The position numbers and the translations under genes were made by a program. From Hanstruepera marina (lineage in GTDB: Bacteria > Bacteroidota > Bacteroidia > Flavobacteriales > Flavobacteriaceae): DNA of 64,000 nt. The notes under the pieces are model-generated. The model was not told where the DNA came from. It did no database searches and saw only the letters and a list, made by a program, of their open reading frames with translations. The stretch spans positions 29,998 to 93,997 of the forward strand of contig NZ_JAINVX010000003.1 of the NCBI RefSeq assembly GCF_019880635.1, read 5' to 3'. This document shows, in pieces, positions 27,417 through 38,031 of this stretch. Each line of letters starts with the position of its first letter. Position 1 is the stretch's first letter.

Positions 27417-28733
27417 ATGTTTAATCGCTTTAATGAACATATTGAAAACAATTTTCCATTTCTAAAAAAAGGCAAACTGCTTATTGCTATTTCTGGCGGA
27501 TTGGATAGTGTGGTGCTTGCACATTTATGTCATCAATTGAAGTTGAATATCAGTTTGGCCCATTGTAACTTTAACTTGCGAGGAGCTGAAAGTGATACTG
27601 ATGAGGAATTTGTGTTGAGTTTAGCTGAAGATTTAGATTTAGAAGTTTTTGTTGAAAGTTTTGATACAGAAAGTTATGCTAATCAAAGTAAACTTTCTAT
27701 TCAAATGGCTGCTCGTGAATTGCGTTATAAGTGGTTTGCAGATTTAGCAGAACAATTGCATTTTGACTATATTCTAACAGCTCATCATGCCGATGATAAT
27801 CTAGAGACATTTTTAATTAATTTATCACGAGGAACTGGTTTGGATGGATTAATAGGAATTCCTGAACAAAATAATAACATTGTTAGGCCTTTATTGCCAT
27901 TTTCACAAGACGATATTTTGCAATATGCACAACAACATAAAATAGAATGGCGAGAGGACAGCAGTAATGCTTCAACTAAATATTTGCGTAATAAATTACG
28001 ACACGATGTCATTCCCGTTTTAAAGGAATTAAACCCCAAATTGCTTCAAAATTTTAATAAAACCCAAAACTATCTTCATAGTTCAAAAACAATACTTGAA
28101 GATGCCATGTTAAGGTTTCAAAAGAAGGTGATTACGGTTGATGGCGATAATATTTTTCTGGATATTAAAAAAATTAAAACCTTTTCAGAACCGAATGCTT
28201 ATCTGTATGAGCTTCTTAAAGATTTTGGCTTTACTGAATGGGAAGATGTCTATAGTTTACTCGATGCGCAATCTGGCAAATTTGTAAAATCAGAGTCATA
28301 TCGATTAATTAAGGATAGACAACATTTAATAGTGACATCTATCACGGCTAATGAGTCTTTTCAACCTATTGAGGTTATTAAAAACGAGACTTCTGTTTTA
28401 ACAAGCTTGGGTAAATTAACGCTACAAGAAGTAGAAGTTGTTGGCTCTGCCAATAGTTCGACAATTTTTGTTGATAAAGATTTGTTAAAATATCCGTTAT
28501 CAGTAAGAAAATGGAAAAAAGGCGACTATTTTTACCCTTTTGGAATGACAGGAAAAAAGAAATTGAGTAAGTTTTTCAAGGATGAAAAATGGTCGTTGCC
28601 CGAAAAAGAAGAGGCTTTACTGTTAGTTTCAAATAAAGAAGAAATTATTTGGATTCTCAATAGCCGTATGGATAACAGGTTTAAACTAACTAATAATACA
28701 AATTCGATATTAAAAATAGAACTAACCCAATGA
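27417..28733 (+). CDS. tilS: tRNA(Ile)-lysidine synthase TilS
   Basis: About 438 residues. The PP-loop ATP pyrophosphatase motif is SGGLDSVVLAHL. HCNFNLRGAESDTDE and TAHHADDNLETFLINLSRGTGLDGL are characteristic of TilS, as is the C-terminal domain with RKWKKGDYFYPFGMTGKKKLSKF. It modifies C34 of tRNA(Ile2) to lysidine so that AUA is read as Ile. A TTG two codons upstream (27411) is possible, but the ATG at 27417 is preferred. Its stop overlaps the dsbD start (ATGA). Confidence 0.95.
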   Translation: MFNRFNEHIENNFPFLKKGKLLIAISGGLDSVVLAHLCHQLKLNISLAHCNFNLRGAESDTDEEFVLSLAEDLDLEVFVESFDTESYANQSKLSIQMAARELRYKWFADLAEQLHFDYILTAHHADDNLETFLINLSRGTGLDGLIGIPEQNNNIVRPLLPFSQDDILQYAQQHKIEWREDSSNASTKYLRNKLRHDVIPVLKELNPKLLQNFNKTQNYLHSSKTILEDAMLRFQKKVITVDGDNIFLDIKKIKTFSEPNAYLYELLKDFGFTEWEDVYSLLDAQSGKFVKSESYRLIKDRQHLIVTSITANESFQPIEVIKNETSVLTSLGKLTLQEVEVVGSANSSTIFVDKDLLKYPLSVRKWKKGDYFYPFGMTGKKKLSKFFKDEKWSLPEKEEALLLVSNKEEIIWILNSRMDNRFKLTNNTNSILKIELTQ

Positions 28734-31123
28734 AGCATTTAATTACCTTATGTGTCGCTTTTTTATTTTTCAACACACTTTCAGCACAGCTGCAGCCTGT
28801 AAAATGGACTGCTGAATCTGAAAAAATTTCCGATACCGAATACAATATAATTTACAGTGCTATTATTGATGACCATTGGCATCTATATTCACAGCACTTA
28901 CCAAAAGGTGGCGCAATTCCAACAGAGTTTACATACAATGAAGATGTTTTAGGAAAAGATTTTAAGCTCGTTGGTGAGGCAGAAGAAAGTGAGAGTATTA
29001 CCAAGTTTGATAAGGTTTTTGAAATGGACTTAACCTTTTTTGATTATTCGGCTACGTTTACTCAAAAGATTGAGGTTTTAAATCCAAGTTTGTCGACTAT
29101 TACTAGTGAAGTTGATTTTCAAGCCTGTGATGACAAACAGTGTATTTTTGATAGTCAGATTTTTAATATTCAATTGCCTAACAGTGCCCCAAAGACTTCG
29201 AATAAAGAATCGCAAATATTTGAACCTGTAACATGGACGTCAAAAGCCAAGAAATTATCTGAAGACGAATATGAGGTGGAGTATATTGCGACCATCGAAC
29301 CTGGCTGGCACTTGTATTCACAGTATTTGGAAAGCGATGATGGACCCATTGCAACCGCATTTAGTTTTAACGAAAAAGTTGGATATACTGTAATTGGAAA
29401 AACAACCGAGCCAGAAACTAAAGCTGTATTTGATCCAGTGTTCGATATGAACATCAAGTACTTTTCTAATGAAGCGCGTTTTGTTCAAAAAATCAAATTA
29501 ACTGATGCGAGTTTAAAAACCATTCCTGCTGAAGTTTTCTTTATGGTTTGTGATGAAACTCGATGTTTGCCTCCAAATACAGTAACATTTTACACGCCTA
29601 TTGATGGTAGTTCAAGTAGCTTAAAAGCAGATGTTAATGTTGATGAGAAAAGTCAGGCGTTTTCTGAAGCCTTGAATTTAAATGTAACAGGTTGGGATAA
29701 TTTTGAAGCCGAAGAAGTTAAGGAGAAAAGTAACTTCATGATATTCCTATTAGGATTTTTAGGAGGCTTAATTGCCTTGTTAACACCTTGTGTATTTCCA
29801 ATGATTCCACTTACAGTTTCATTTTTCACAAAAAGCTCTGGCGATGGTAAAAAAGGATTGGCAAATGCCATGCTTTATGGATTCTTTATTTTTCTAATTT
29901 ACTTTTTATTGAGCTTGCCATTTCATGTTTTAGACTCTTTAGATCCAGAAATTCTAAATAACGTTTCTACAAATGTGACACTAAACATTATTTTCTTTGT
30001 TATTTTTATTGCTTTTGCATTTTCGTTCTTTGGCTATTACGAGTTAACCTTACCAGCATCTTGGAGTAATGCATTAGACTCTAAAGCCAATAAAATTGGA
30101 GGTTGGATTGGTGTCTTTTTTATGGCTTTAACTTTGGCAATTGTGTCGTTTTCGTGCACAGGTCCAATACTAGGAACACTTTTGGGAAGTTCACTGTCTA
30201 GTGATGGAGGCGCAACGCAATTAACACTTGGCATGAGTGGATTTGGATTAGCCTTGGCATTGCCATTTACGTTATTTGCCATGTTTCCTAAATGGCTAAA
30301 TTCTTTACCAAAATCTGGAGGGTGGTTAAATACCGTGAAAGTTGTTTTAGGATTTATAGAATTGGCATTGGCCTTGAAATTCCTTTCTAATGCTGATTTG
30401 GTTGAGCATTGGGGATTATTAAAGCGTGAAGTATTTATAGGCCTCTGGATTATTATAGGAATTGGCTTATTATTATATTTATTGGGTAAAATTAGATTCC
30501 CACACGATGGTCCTTTTCAAAAAATTAGCTTTAGTAAATGGAGTTTTATAGTTTTGGTTTTTGCCTTTGTGGTGTATTTATTACCTGGTTTAACAAACAC
30601 TAAATATGCTAATTTAGAATTGCTAAGTGGTTTCCCACCACCAATGTTCTATAGTCTCTATGAAAAGGAATCGGAATGTCCTTTGGCGTTAAACTGTTAT
30701 AAAGATTTAGAATCAGGTTTAGAGGCAGCAAAAGCAGAAAACAAACCTATTATGTTGGATTTTACCGGTTGGGCTTGCGTTAATTGTCGAAAAATGGAAG
30801 AACAGGTTTGGAGTCAAGATAAAGTATATGATGTTTTAAATGAAGATTTTGTAATCATTTCATTATATGTTGATGATAGAAAGTTTTTGCCAGAAGACGA
30901 ACAGTTTAAATTCAAAAAAGCCAATGGAACTTTAAAAAGTATAAAAACTATTGGTGACAAATGGGCAACCTTACAAACCTTAAATTTTAAAAATAACTCA
31001 CAACCATATTATGTCCTTCTTAACCATGATATGGAATTGTTAAATCATACAACAGCTTACACACCTGATGCAGATGAATATTATGATTGGTTGATTAAAG
31101 GATTGGAACGTTTTGAAGAATAG
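28730..31123 (+). CDS. dsbD: Thiol:disulfide interchange protein DsbD with two tandem N-terminal domains
   Basis: 797 residues. Signal peptide (MKHLITLCVAFLFFNTLSAQ). Two similar DsbD-alpha-type beta domains follow (about 22-145 and 160-290), each with 'WHLYSQ' and a paired Cys motif near the end (CDDKQC, CDETRC). The membrane domain (about 330-625) holds Cys in LTPCVFPMIPLT and SFSCTGPILG. A C-terminal thioredoxin-like domain has Cys683-Val-Asn-Cys686 (GWACVNCRKM). It carries electrons from cytoplasmic thioredoxin to periplasmic thiol proteins, for example for cytochrome c maturation. The duplicated N-terminal domain is the notable deviation from E. coli DsbD. It overlaps tilS by four bases. 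Confidence 0.93.
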   Translation: MKHLITLCVAFLFFNTLSAQLQPVKWTAESEKISDTEYNIIYSAIIDDHWHLYSQHLPKGGAIPTEFTYNEDVLGKDFKLVGEAEESESITKFDKVFEMDLTFFDYSATFTQKIEVLNPSLSTITSEVDFQACDDKQCIFDSQIFNIQLPNSAPKTSNKESQIFEPVTWTSKAKKLSEDEYEVEYIATIEPGWHLYSQYLESDDGPIATAFSFNEKVGYTVIGKTTEPETKAVFDPVFDMNIKYFSNEARFVQKIKLTDASLKTIPAEVFFMVCDETRCLPPNTVTFYTPIDGSSSSLKADVNVDEKSQAFSEALNLNVTGWDNFEAEEVKEKSNFMIFLLGFLGGLIALLTPCVFPMIPLTVSFFTKSSGDGKKGLANAMLYGFFIFLIYFLLSLPFHVLDSLDPEILNNVSTNVTLNIIFFVIFIAFAFSFFGYYELTLPASWSNALDSKANKIGGWIGVFFMALTLAIVSFSCTGPILGTLLGSSLSSDGGATQLTLGMSGFGLALALPFTLFAMFPKWLNSLPKSGGWLNTVKVVLGFIELALALKFLSNADLVEHWGLLKREVFIGLWIIIGIGLLLYLLGKIRFPHDGPFQKISFSKWSFIVLVFAFVVYLLPGLTNTKYANLELLSGFPPPMFYSLYEKESECPLALNCYKDLESGLEAAKAENKPIMLDFTGWACVNCRKMEEQVWSQDKVYDVLNEDFVIISLYVDDRKFLPEDEQFKFKKANGTLKSIKTIGDKWATLQTLNFKNNSQPYYVLLNHDMELLNHTTAYTPDADEYYDWLIKGLERFEE

Positions 31124-31126
31124 CTT

Positions 31127-32746
31127 TTGAAAATATTAGGTCAAATAGTTGATATTCCTAATCGCAGAATATACTCTGGAGAGATTACTATTGCTAATGG
31201 TAATATTTCTAAAATTGTAGAACGTCAGCACGATGTAAAATCATATATTCTACCTGGTTTTATAGATGCCCACATTCATATTGAGAGCTCTATGTTGGTG
31301 CCTAGTGAGTTTGCTAGAATAGCCGTTAAACATGGTACGGTTGCAACGGTTTCAGATCCTCACGAAATAGCTAATGTTTTGGGAGTTGAAGGTGTTGAGT
31401 TTATGATTGAAAACGGTAAGCAAACACCTTTTAAATTTAATTTTGGCGCACCTTCATGTGTGCCTGCAACTAGTTTTGAATCGGCTGGAGCTGTGATTGA
31501 TTCTGAAGGGATTAAGGAATTAATGGCAAATCCAGAGATTAAGTATCTAGCCGAAATGATGAACTATCCTGGTGTGATTTATAACGATGCCGAAGTATTA
31601 AAAAAGATAGAATGGGCAAAGTATTACAATAAACCAGTTGATGGGCATGCGCCTGGAGTTTTGGGAGACGATTTAACCAAATATATTTCAGCAGGTATTT
31701 CAACCGATCATGAATGCTTTACCTATAATGAGGGTTTAGAAAAACTTCAAAAGGGCATGAAAGTCTTGATTCGGGAGGGTAGTGCTGCCAAGAATTTTGA
31801 AGCACTCATAAATTTATTGCCAGAATATTATGAGAACATGATGTTTTGCAGTGATGACAAACATCCAGACGATTTATTGTTAGGGCATATTAATCAATTA
31901 TGCGCTAGAGCTGTTGCCAAAGGTATTAATGTTTTTAAAGTGCTTCAAGTAGCTTGTGTGAATCCAATAAAGCATTATAATCTAGACGTCGGTCTTCTAA
32001 AAGTTGGAGATCAAGCAGATTGTATTGTGGTTGAAGATTTAAAGAGCTTTAAAACGCTACAAACCTATATTAATGGTGAATTGGTTTTTGATGAGGGTGA
32101 ATCCAAAATACCGTCAACCCCTTTTGAGATTCTTAATAATTTCAATACGAACAAAAAGCAAGTTTCAGATTTCAGAATTGAATCTTCTGCTGAAAAAATT
32201 CGTGTCATTGAAGCTTTAGAAGGCCAATTGATTACTAATGAATTGATAGAAGTTGCTACAATTGAAAGCGGTAATTTAGTATCCAATATAGATAAGGACG
32301 TTTTAAAAATGTCAGTTGTAAACCGTTATAACAACGAACCTCAAGCATTAGCCTTTATCAAGAATTTTGGTTTAAAAGCGGGAGCCATTGCCAGTTCGGT
32401 TGGTCATGATTCACATAACATAATAGCTGTTGGTGTTTCAGATGAATCTATATGCAAAGCTGTAAATCTTATAATTGAAAACAAAGGCGGTATTTGTGCG
32501 GTTTCTGATTCTGATAAAAAAATTGTCCCATTGCCTGTAGCAGGCATTATGAGTGATCAAGATGCTGAAACTATAGGAAAGCAATATGCAGAATTAGACC
32601 GTATGGCAAAACAATTGGGAAGTACTCTAAAAGCACCGTATATGACCTTGAGCTTTATGGCCTTATTGGTTATTCCTTCCTTGAAATTGAGTGATAAAGG
32701 ATTGTTTGATGGTAATGCATTTCAATTTACACCACTAGAAGTTTAA
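31127..32746 (+). CDS. ade: Adenine deaminase
   Basis: 539 residues. Amidohydrolase-type protein with the metal-binding HIHIESSM motif ([20 protein letters not shown]), [29 protein letters not shown] and the C-terminal Ade domain ([26 protein letters not shown]). It converts adenine to hypoxanthine and ammonia for purine salvage. The start is a TTG four bases after the dsbD stop, with no ATG alternative before the conserved N-terminus. It probably shares the pabB-tilS-dsbD transcript. Confidence 0.95.
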   Translation: MKILGQIVDIPNRRIYSGEITIANGNISKIVERQHDVKSYILPGFIDAHIHIESSMLVPSEFARIAVKHGTVATVSDPHEIANVLGVEGVEFMIENGKQTPFKFNFGAPSCVPATSFESAGAVIDSEGIKELMANPEIKYLAEMMNYPGVIYNDAEVLKKIEWAKYYNKPVDGHAPGVLGDDLTKYISAGISTDHECFTYNEGLEKLQKGMKVLIREGSAAKNFEALINLLPEYYENMMFCSDDKHPDDLLLGHINQLCARAVAKGINVFKVLQVACVNPIKHYNLDVGLLKVGDQADCIVVEDLKSFKTLQTYINGELVFDEGESKIPSTPFEILNNFNTNKKQVSDFRIESSAEKIRVIEALEGQLITNELIEVATIESGNLVSNIDKDVLKMSVVNRYNNEPQALAFIKNFGLKAGAIASSVGHDSHNIIAVGVSDESICKAVNLIIENKGGICAVSDSDKKIVPLPVAGIMSDQDAETIGKQYAELDRMAKQLGSTLKAPYMTLSFMALLVIPSLKLSDKGLFDGNAFQFTPLEV

Positions 32747-32748
32747 AT

Positions 32749-33708
32749 ATGCCGATAGTTCAATCAGACTATAAAGCACCTGTGTTTTTTCGAAACGGTT
32801 TTGTTTCTACTGTCTATTCAGGATTAATAAGACGTGTGAATGGTGTTGTACAAGAACGTGAACGTATAACGCTTCCTGATGATGATTTTTTAGATTTGGA
32901 TTGGAGTTTTTCAGCCGAGAAAACAACCAAATTAATTATAGTACTTCACGGATTGGAAGGCAATGCCCAAAGGCCATATATGACAGGAACTGCCAAACTA
33001 TTCAATAAAAATGGTTTTGATGCTGTTTGCGTGAATTTTAGAGGTTGTAGCGGAGAAGATAATTTAAAGTATAGATCGTATCATTCTGGAGCGACTGAAG
33101 ATTTGGATGCTATTATCAATCATATTTTAGAAACTCGGTCGTATTCAGAAATTTATTTAAAAGGGTTTAGCCTAGGAGGTAATATGGTATTAAAATATTT
33201 GGGAGAGCGAGACAACGTTCCAAATGAAGTTAAAGCCGGAATTGCTGTTTCTGTACCCTGTGATTTACACGGCTCGTGTAAAGAACTGCATACCTTGAAA
33301 AATAAACCGTATCATGACAGATTTAAAGCGCATCTAGTTGGTAGGTTAAAAATAAAACAAAAGCAACACGCTGATATACTGAATATTGAAGACATAAAGT
33401 CAATTAAAACTTTAATAGATTTTGACCATGTCTATACCTCAAAAGCACATGGTTTTATTGATGCTTTCGATTATTATAAGCAATCCAGTAGTCTTCAATT
33501 TTTACCAATGATTAAAACAAAAACGTTAATCATAAATGCCTTAAACGATTCTTTTTTATCACCTGAATGTTATCCTGTTAAGGAGGCAAAAAGTAACGAT
33601 AATTTATTTTTAGAAATGCCAAAGCATGGTGGTCATGTAGGTTTTCATTTGTTTGGCAAACATTATTATAATGAAAAACGAGCCTTGCAGTTCTTTGCCA
33701 ATTCATAA
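32749..33708 (+). CDS. YheT-type alpha/beta hydrolase
   Basis: 319 residues of the AB-hydrolase YheT/EMB8 family. LIIVLHGLEGNAQRPYM (oxyanion-hole region), FDAVCVNFRGCSGEDN, nucleophile motif LKGFSLGGNMVLKYLGE, and the C-terminal acid and His in NALNDSFLSPECYP and KHGGHVGFH. The family consists of predicted esterases with no firm natural substrate. It begins two bases after the adenine deaminase stop and ends the pabB-to-hydrolase series. Confidence 0.9.
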   Translation: MPIVQSDYKAPVFFRNGFVSTVYSGLIRRVNGVVQERERITLPDDDFLDLDWSFSAEKTTKLIIVLHGLEGNAQRPYMTGTAKLFNKNGFDAVCVNFRGCSGEDNLKYRSYHSGATEDLDAIINHILETRSYSEIYLKGFSLGGNMVLKYLGERDNVPNEVKAGIAVSVPCDLHGSCKELHTLKNKPYHDRFKAHLVGRLKIKQKQHADILNIEDIKSIKTLIDFDHVYTSKAHGFIDAFDYYKQSSSLQFLPMIKTKTLIINALNDSFLSPECYPVKEAKSNDNLFLEMPKHGGHVGFHLFGKHYYNEKRALQFFANS

Positions 33709-33787
33709 TGAAATTGATTTTATCAATAGAATAAAAAGCAGTATATTTCATTCTGTTTTTAAATTAACATAACTAACTATTAAACCA

Positions 33788-35455
33788 ATGACAGATCAAG
33801 AAATAGCTAAAGACATTCAACTAGAACATATTAGTAAAATTGCAGAAAAGTTGGGCTTAAATGTTGATGATATTGACATGTATGGAAAGTATAAGGCCAA
33901 ATTACCACAATCAATCATTAATGAGGAAAAAGTAAAACAAAGCAACCTTGTTTTGGTAACTGCAATTTCTCCAACTCCTGCAGGAGAAGGTAAGACAACC
34001 ATGTCTATTGGTCTTTCTGAAGGTTTAAATCAATCAGGTAAACAAACTACAGTTGTATTAAGAGAACCATCTTTAGGGCCAGTTTTTGGTATTAAAGGAG
34101 GAGCCACAGGAGGCGGTTATTCTCAAGTGCTTCCTATGGAAGATATTAATTTACATTTTACAGGCGATTTTTCGGCTATAGAAAAGGCACATAACTTATT
34201 GTCTGCTGTTATAGATAATAATATTCAGAGTAAAACAAATTCCGTTGGTTTAGATCCAAGAACTGTTACTTGGAAACGAGTTATGGATATGAATGATCGT
34301 TCGTTGCGTAATATCGTTATTGGGTTAGGAGGAACAACCTCTGGTGTGCCTAGAGAGACTGGATTTGATATTACGGCTGCATCTGAAATTATGGCGATTT
34401 TGTGTCTTTCAGATGATTTAGAAAATTTAAAGGAACGATTGGGAAATATATTCATTGGTTACACTAAAGATCGTGAACCCATTTATTGTAAAGACCTCAA
34501 GGTTCAAGGTGCTATGGCTGCACTTTTAAAAGAAGCCATTAAGCCAAACTTGGTGCAGACTATTGAAGGCAATCCTGCTATTATTCACGGTGGACCGTTT
34601 GCCAATATTGCTCAAGGTACCAATTCGGTTATAGCTACTAGAATGGGAATGTCACTTTCAGACTACACAGTTACTGAAGCTGGATTTGGTGCTGATTTAG
34701 GTGCTGAAAAGTTTTTAGATATTAAATGTCAAAGTGCAGGGTTGTCGCCAAAAGCGGTAGTTTTAACTGCAACAATTCGAGCGCTTAAATATCATGGTGG
34801 AGCTGATTTAAAAAATCTCACTGAAGAAAATGTAGAAGCATTAAAAAAGGGTTTACCAAACCTTGAAAAGCATATTGAAAATGTTAAACAATTTGGAATT
34901 ACGCCTGTTGTAGCCATAAACAAATTTGTGTCAGACACAGACGCTGAAGTAGCTATTATTCAGGAGTTTGCTAAATCACAGGGAATTAGAGTGGCTGTTG
35001 CCGAAGTTTGGGCTAAAGGGGGAAAAGGCGCATTAGATTTGGCACAACATGTTGTTGATATTGTTGAAGAAGGTTCTTCTCAATTTAAGCCATTGTATAA
35101 TTGGGATATGTCTGTGGAAGATAAAATTAAAACCATTGCCACAAAAGTTTATGGAGCTGATGATGTTGAGTATGCTGCTTTAGCCAAACGAAATTTAAGA
35201 ACCATAGCTAATTTAGGTCTTGAAAACTTACCAATTTGTATGGCAAAAACCCAGAAATCACTTTCTGATGACCCCAAGCTTTTAGGACGACCAAAAGGTT
35301 TTACCATTACAGTTAGAGAGATTGAAATAGCAAGAGGTGCTGGATTTTTAATTCCTATAACAGGTGATATGATGCGTATGCCTGGACTTCCTGCTCATCC
35401 AGCATCAGAGAAAATTAGTATTGATAACGATGGTAATATTTCAGGATTGTTCTAA
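33788..35455 (+). CDS. fhs: Formate-tetrahydrofolate ligase
   Basis: 555 residues, full length. The P-loop TPAGEGKTTMSIGL, the GGGYSQVLPMEDINLHFTGD motif, FANIAQGTNSV and the C-terminal MRMPGLPAHPASEKI are all family hallmarks. It makes 10-formyl-THF from formate, THF and ATP. Its position just before fdhD and a formate dehydrogenase operon is meaningful: formate can be assimilated into folate C1 units by Fhs or oxidised to CO2 by the dehydrogenase. A terminator separates it from fdhD, so the two branches can be regulated separately. Confidence 0.97.
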   Translation: MTDQEIAKDIQLEHISKIAEKLGLNVDDIDMYGKYKAKLPQSIINEEKVKQSNLVLVTAISPTPAGEGKTTMSIGLSEGLNQSGKQTTVVLREPSLGPVFGIKGGATGGGYSQVLPMEDINLHFTGDFSAIEKAHNLLSAVIDNNIQSKTNSVGLDPRTVTWKRVMDMNDRSLRNIVIGLGGTTSGVPRETGFDITAASEIMAILCLSDDLENLKERLGNIFIGYTKDREPIYCKDLKVQGAMAALLKEAIKPNLVQTIEGNPAIIHGGPFANIAQGTNSVIATRMGMSLSDYTVTEAGFGADLGAEKFLDIKCQSAGLSPKAVVLTATIRALKYHGGADLKNLTEENVEALKKGLPNLEKHIENVKQFGITPVVAINKFVSDTDAEVAIIQEFAKSQGIRVAVAEVWAKGGKGALDLAQHVVDIVEEGSSQFKPLYNWDMSVEDKIKTIATKVYGADDVEYAALAKRNLRTIANLGLENLPICMAKTQKSLSDDPKLLGRPKGFTITVREIEIARGAGFLIPITGDMMRMPGLPAHPASEKISIDNDGNISGLF

Positions 35456-35466
35456 ATCCTAATTTC

Positions 35467-35499
35467 AAAAAGGCTTTAACATAATCATGAAGTCTTTTT
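35467..35499 (+). terminator. Probable terminator of fhs
   Basis: AAAAAGGCTT / AAGTCTTTTT stem (one G-U pair) with a 13-base loop; the right arm ends in five T's. Confidence 0.6.
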
Positions 35500-35541
35500 C
35501 GTTAACTTTATATATTAATTGAAAGGTTAAGTAATAAACCC

Positions 35542-36366
35542 ATGGCGACGCGTAAATACGAAGGCAAAAAGTTTGATAAAGCTTCTATAGATAAGACGGT
35601 TGATAGTCTTACTGTTGAAGAAGCTTTGCAAATTGACATCAACAATAAGCCTTTTACAGTTTCTATGCGCACACCAGGAGACGATGCTAGTTTAGTGAGA
35701 GGCTTATTGCACTCCGAAGATTTAATTACTGATTTAGCTTATAGTCCTGAATTAATATTAAAAAAGGAAAATGATAATGGTGTAGTCACCATAGTTAATT
35801 TAGACATACCCGAAGATAAATTAGGTGATGGATATGCTAATAGTAGGAGTTTGTTGTCGGTGTCTTCGTGTGGAATTTGCGGCAAAACCGAATTAAATGA
35901 TTTGGCGTTTATTGGTAAAACCATCGACGACAATAAAAAGATAGATATCTCCATAATACATCAGCTTTTTGACAAGATGAAGGTTAAACAACATGCGTTT
36001 AATAAGTCTGGTGGCACCCATGCAGCAGCTGCATTTACCATAAATGGACATTTGTTGTGTTCTATGGAAGATATCGGTAGGCATAATGCTGTGGATAAAG
36101 TTGTTGGGAAATTAATAAATTCCAATCAGTTGCAAGAAGCCAAAATCATGACCGTGAGTGGTCGTATTTCGTATGAAATCATTATTAAGTGTTTTAAAGC
36201 CCGAATTCCGTTTTTAGCAGCAGTATCAGCGCCTTCATCTTTGGCTGTAGATTATGCCAAGGAGTTGGGTATAACCTTATTTGCATTTTGTAGAGATGAA
36301 CGTGCAACTTGTTATTCACATCCCGAACGCACTAAAAATAGTACAACAAAAACTAAAGCGAGTTAA
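35542..36366 (+). CDS. fdhD: Formate dehydrogenase accessory sulfurtransferase FdhD
   Basis: 274 residues. The functional cysteines Cys110 and Cys113 lie in VSSCGICGKTEL, with downstream GGTHAAA, EDIGRHNAVDKVVG, SGRISYEII and SAPSSLAVDYA. FdhD passes sulfur from a cysteine desulfurase to the bis-MGD cofactor before it is inserted into formate dehydrogenase, and is needed for activity. It is the first gene of fdhD-fdhB-fdhA, six bases before the next ATG. Confidence 0.96.
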   Translation: MATRKYEGKKFDKASIDKTVDSLTVEEALQIDINNKPFTVSMRTPGDDASLVRGLLHSEDLITDLAYSPELILKKENDNGVVTIVNLDIPEDKLGDGYANSRSLLSVSSCGICGKTELNDLAFIGKTIDDNKKIDISIIHQLFDKMKVKQHAFNKSGGTHAAAAFTINGHLLCSMEDIGRHNAVDKVVGKLINSNQLQEAKIMTVSGRISYEIIIKCFKARIPFLAAVSAPSSLAVDYAKELGITLFAFCRDERATCYSHPERTKNSTTKTKAS

Positions 36367-36372
36367 AAAAAT

Positions 36373-38025
36373 ATGTCAGATAATTTAAGTGAACTATTAG
36401 GAAGAAAAGGTGTTAATGAAAGCCTGTTTGATAAGTTGGGCAATTTAGCCAAACCCGAAGGTGCGCCAAGTGAAGAGGCTATGGCCAAATTGGCTGATGA
36501 CTTTCTTATAGGTAAAGCTAATGCTTTTGGAACCGCTAGTTTTTATGATTTCTTAAAACCAGAAAATAAAGGCAAGAAGGCTTATGTCTGTAACGGTACA
36601 GCTTGTGTATGTGCTGGCACTCAAGAAAAAGTTATTGATTCACTAAAAAATCATTTTGAAACTGATGAAATAGGACACATGACTTGTTTAGGACGTTGTC
36701 ATGAAAATTCAGCATTTCATTATAATGGAAAAAATTATTCTGGTGAAGCTTTGAATAATTTGGAGCATATCATTGATTCTGACTCAAACTTAAATCAGGA
36801 TAACTATAATGTTAAAGCAAATGGAAAACAAATATTAACCAAGCCATTCACTAATATTAAAGATTACTATCAGCCATTTTTAGAGGCACTTAAAAAAGAT
36901 TCTGCTGATGTGTTGCAGGAAATAAAAACTTCTAATGTGCGTGGTCGTGGTGGTGCAGGATTTCCTATGGGAATGAAATTGCAGTTTTGCAGAAATGTTG
37001 AAAACAAGACCAAGTTCATTATTTGTAATGCGGATGAAGGTGATCCAGGAGCCTATTCAGATCGTTATTTGTTAGAGCATCAGCCGCATGCTGTATTGTT
37101 CGGTATGCTTATTTCTGGATATGTAGCACATGCTAACTATGGCATCCTTTATATTAGAGCAGAATATCCTGAAGCTGTTGAAATTGTTCAAAAAGCAATT
37201 GATGATATTCAAGATATGGGACTTATTGGAGAAGATATTAATGGAAGTGGTTTTAACTTTCAGTTTAAAATTATACAAGCGCAAGGCTCTTATATCTGTG
37301 GAGAGGAAACAGCTTTAATAAATTCAATTGAAGGTCAACGTCCTGAAGTACGTGTTAGACCACCTTTTCCAGCACAAAAAGGTTTGTTCAACAAGCCAAC
37401 AACAGTTAATAATGTGGAAACTCTAGCAGCTCTGCATTACATTATTTCTAATGGTGGTCAAGCATGGAAAAACATCGGTACCGAACGATCTTCAGGAACA
37501 AAATTAGTATCGCTAGATAGTTTCTTTAATAATCCTGGTATGTACGAAGTAGAAATGGGAACACCACTATCAGTTGTTGTTAACGAATTAGGTGGAGGTT
37601 TCAAGCAAGATGTCAAAGCCTTACAAATAGGAGGGCCATTAGGAGGTTTAGTACCCGTATCAAAAATAGACGATTTAACGCTCGATTTTGAATCCTTTTC
37701 AAATGAAGGATTTTTATTGGGTCATGCTTCAGTTGTTTCGGTACCTGAAGATTACCCAATCATGAAATTTATTGAGCATTTATTCGATTTTGCAGCGTAT
37801 GAAAGTTGTGGAAAATGTTTCCCTTGCCGATTAGGGACAAAACGAGGACATGAGTTATCTGAAAAAGCATTAAATTCAGATTATAAAATAGATAGAAAAC
37901 TATTTACTGACTTATTAACGACTTTAGAAGAAGGTTCTCTATGCGCTCACGGTGGTGGGATTCCGTTACCAGTACGTAATGCCATGCAATATTTTGATGA
38001 TGAATTAAAACCGTATTTTAATTAG
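36373..38025 (+). CDS. NAD-dependent formate dehydrogenase, diaphorase subunit (NuoE-NuoF fusion)
   Basis: 550 residues. The N-terminal 120 are a NuoE-like [2Fe-2S] thioredoxin fold with Cys73, Cys78, Cys105 and Cys109 (VCNGTACVC, TCLGRC). The remainder is NuoF-like: FMN site GRGGAGFPMGMKL, CNADEGDPGAYSDR, NADH site GEETALINSIEG, and the [4Fe-4S] ligands in ESCGKCFPCRLGTKR plus the late Cys in SLCAHGGG. It takes electrons from the FdhA subunit and reduces NAD. Fusion of the gamma and beta subunits makes the complex simpler than FdsGBA. It sits six bases after fdhD and six before fdhA. Confidence 0.93.
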   Translation: MSDNLSELLGRKGVNESLFDKLGNLAKPEGAPSEEAMAKLADDFLIGKANAFGTASFYDFLKPENKGKKAYVCNGTACVCAGTQEKVIDSLKNHFETDEIGHMTCLGRCHENSAFHYNGKNYSGEALNNLEHIIDSDSNLNQDNYNVKANGKQILTKPFTNIKDYYQPFLEALKKDSADVLQEIKTSNVRGRGGAGFPMGMKLQFCRNVENKTKFIICNADEGDPGAYSDRYLLEHQPHAVLFGMLISGYVAHANYGILYIRAEYPEAVEIVQKAIDDIQDMGLIGEDINGSGFNFQFKIIQAQGSYICGEETALINSIEGQRPEVRVRPPFPAQKGLFNKPTTVNNVETLAALHYIISNGGQAWKNIGTERSSGTKLVSLDSFFNNPGMYEVEMGTPLSVVVNELGGGFKQDVKALQIGGPLGGLVPVSKIDDLTLDFESFSNEGFLLGHASVVSVPEDYPIMKFIEHLFDFAAYESCGKCFPCRLGTKRGHELSEKALNSDYKIDRKLFTDLLTTLEEGSLCAHGGGIPLPVRNAMQYFDDELKPYFN

Positions 38026-38031
38026 ACAATT

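Noticed and set aside
35480..35541. A second ModE-type operator upstream of fdhD (CGTTAAC...)
   Set aside because: Only the first few bases match the half-site and the inverted partner is missing; the region mainly holds the fhs terminator.
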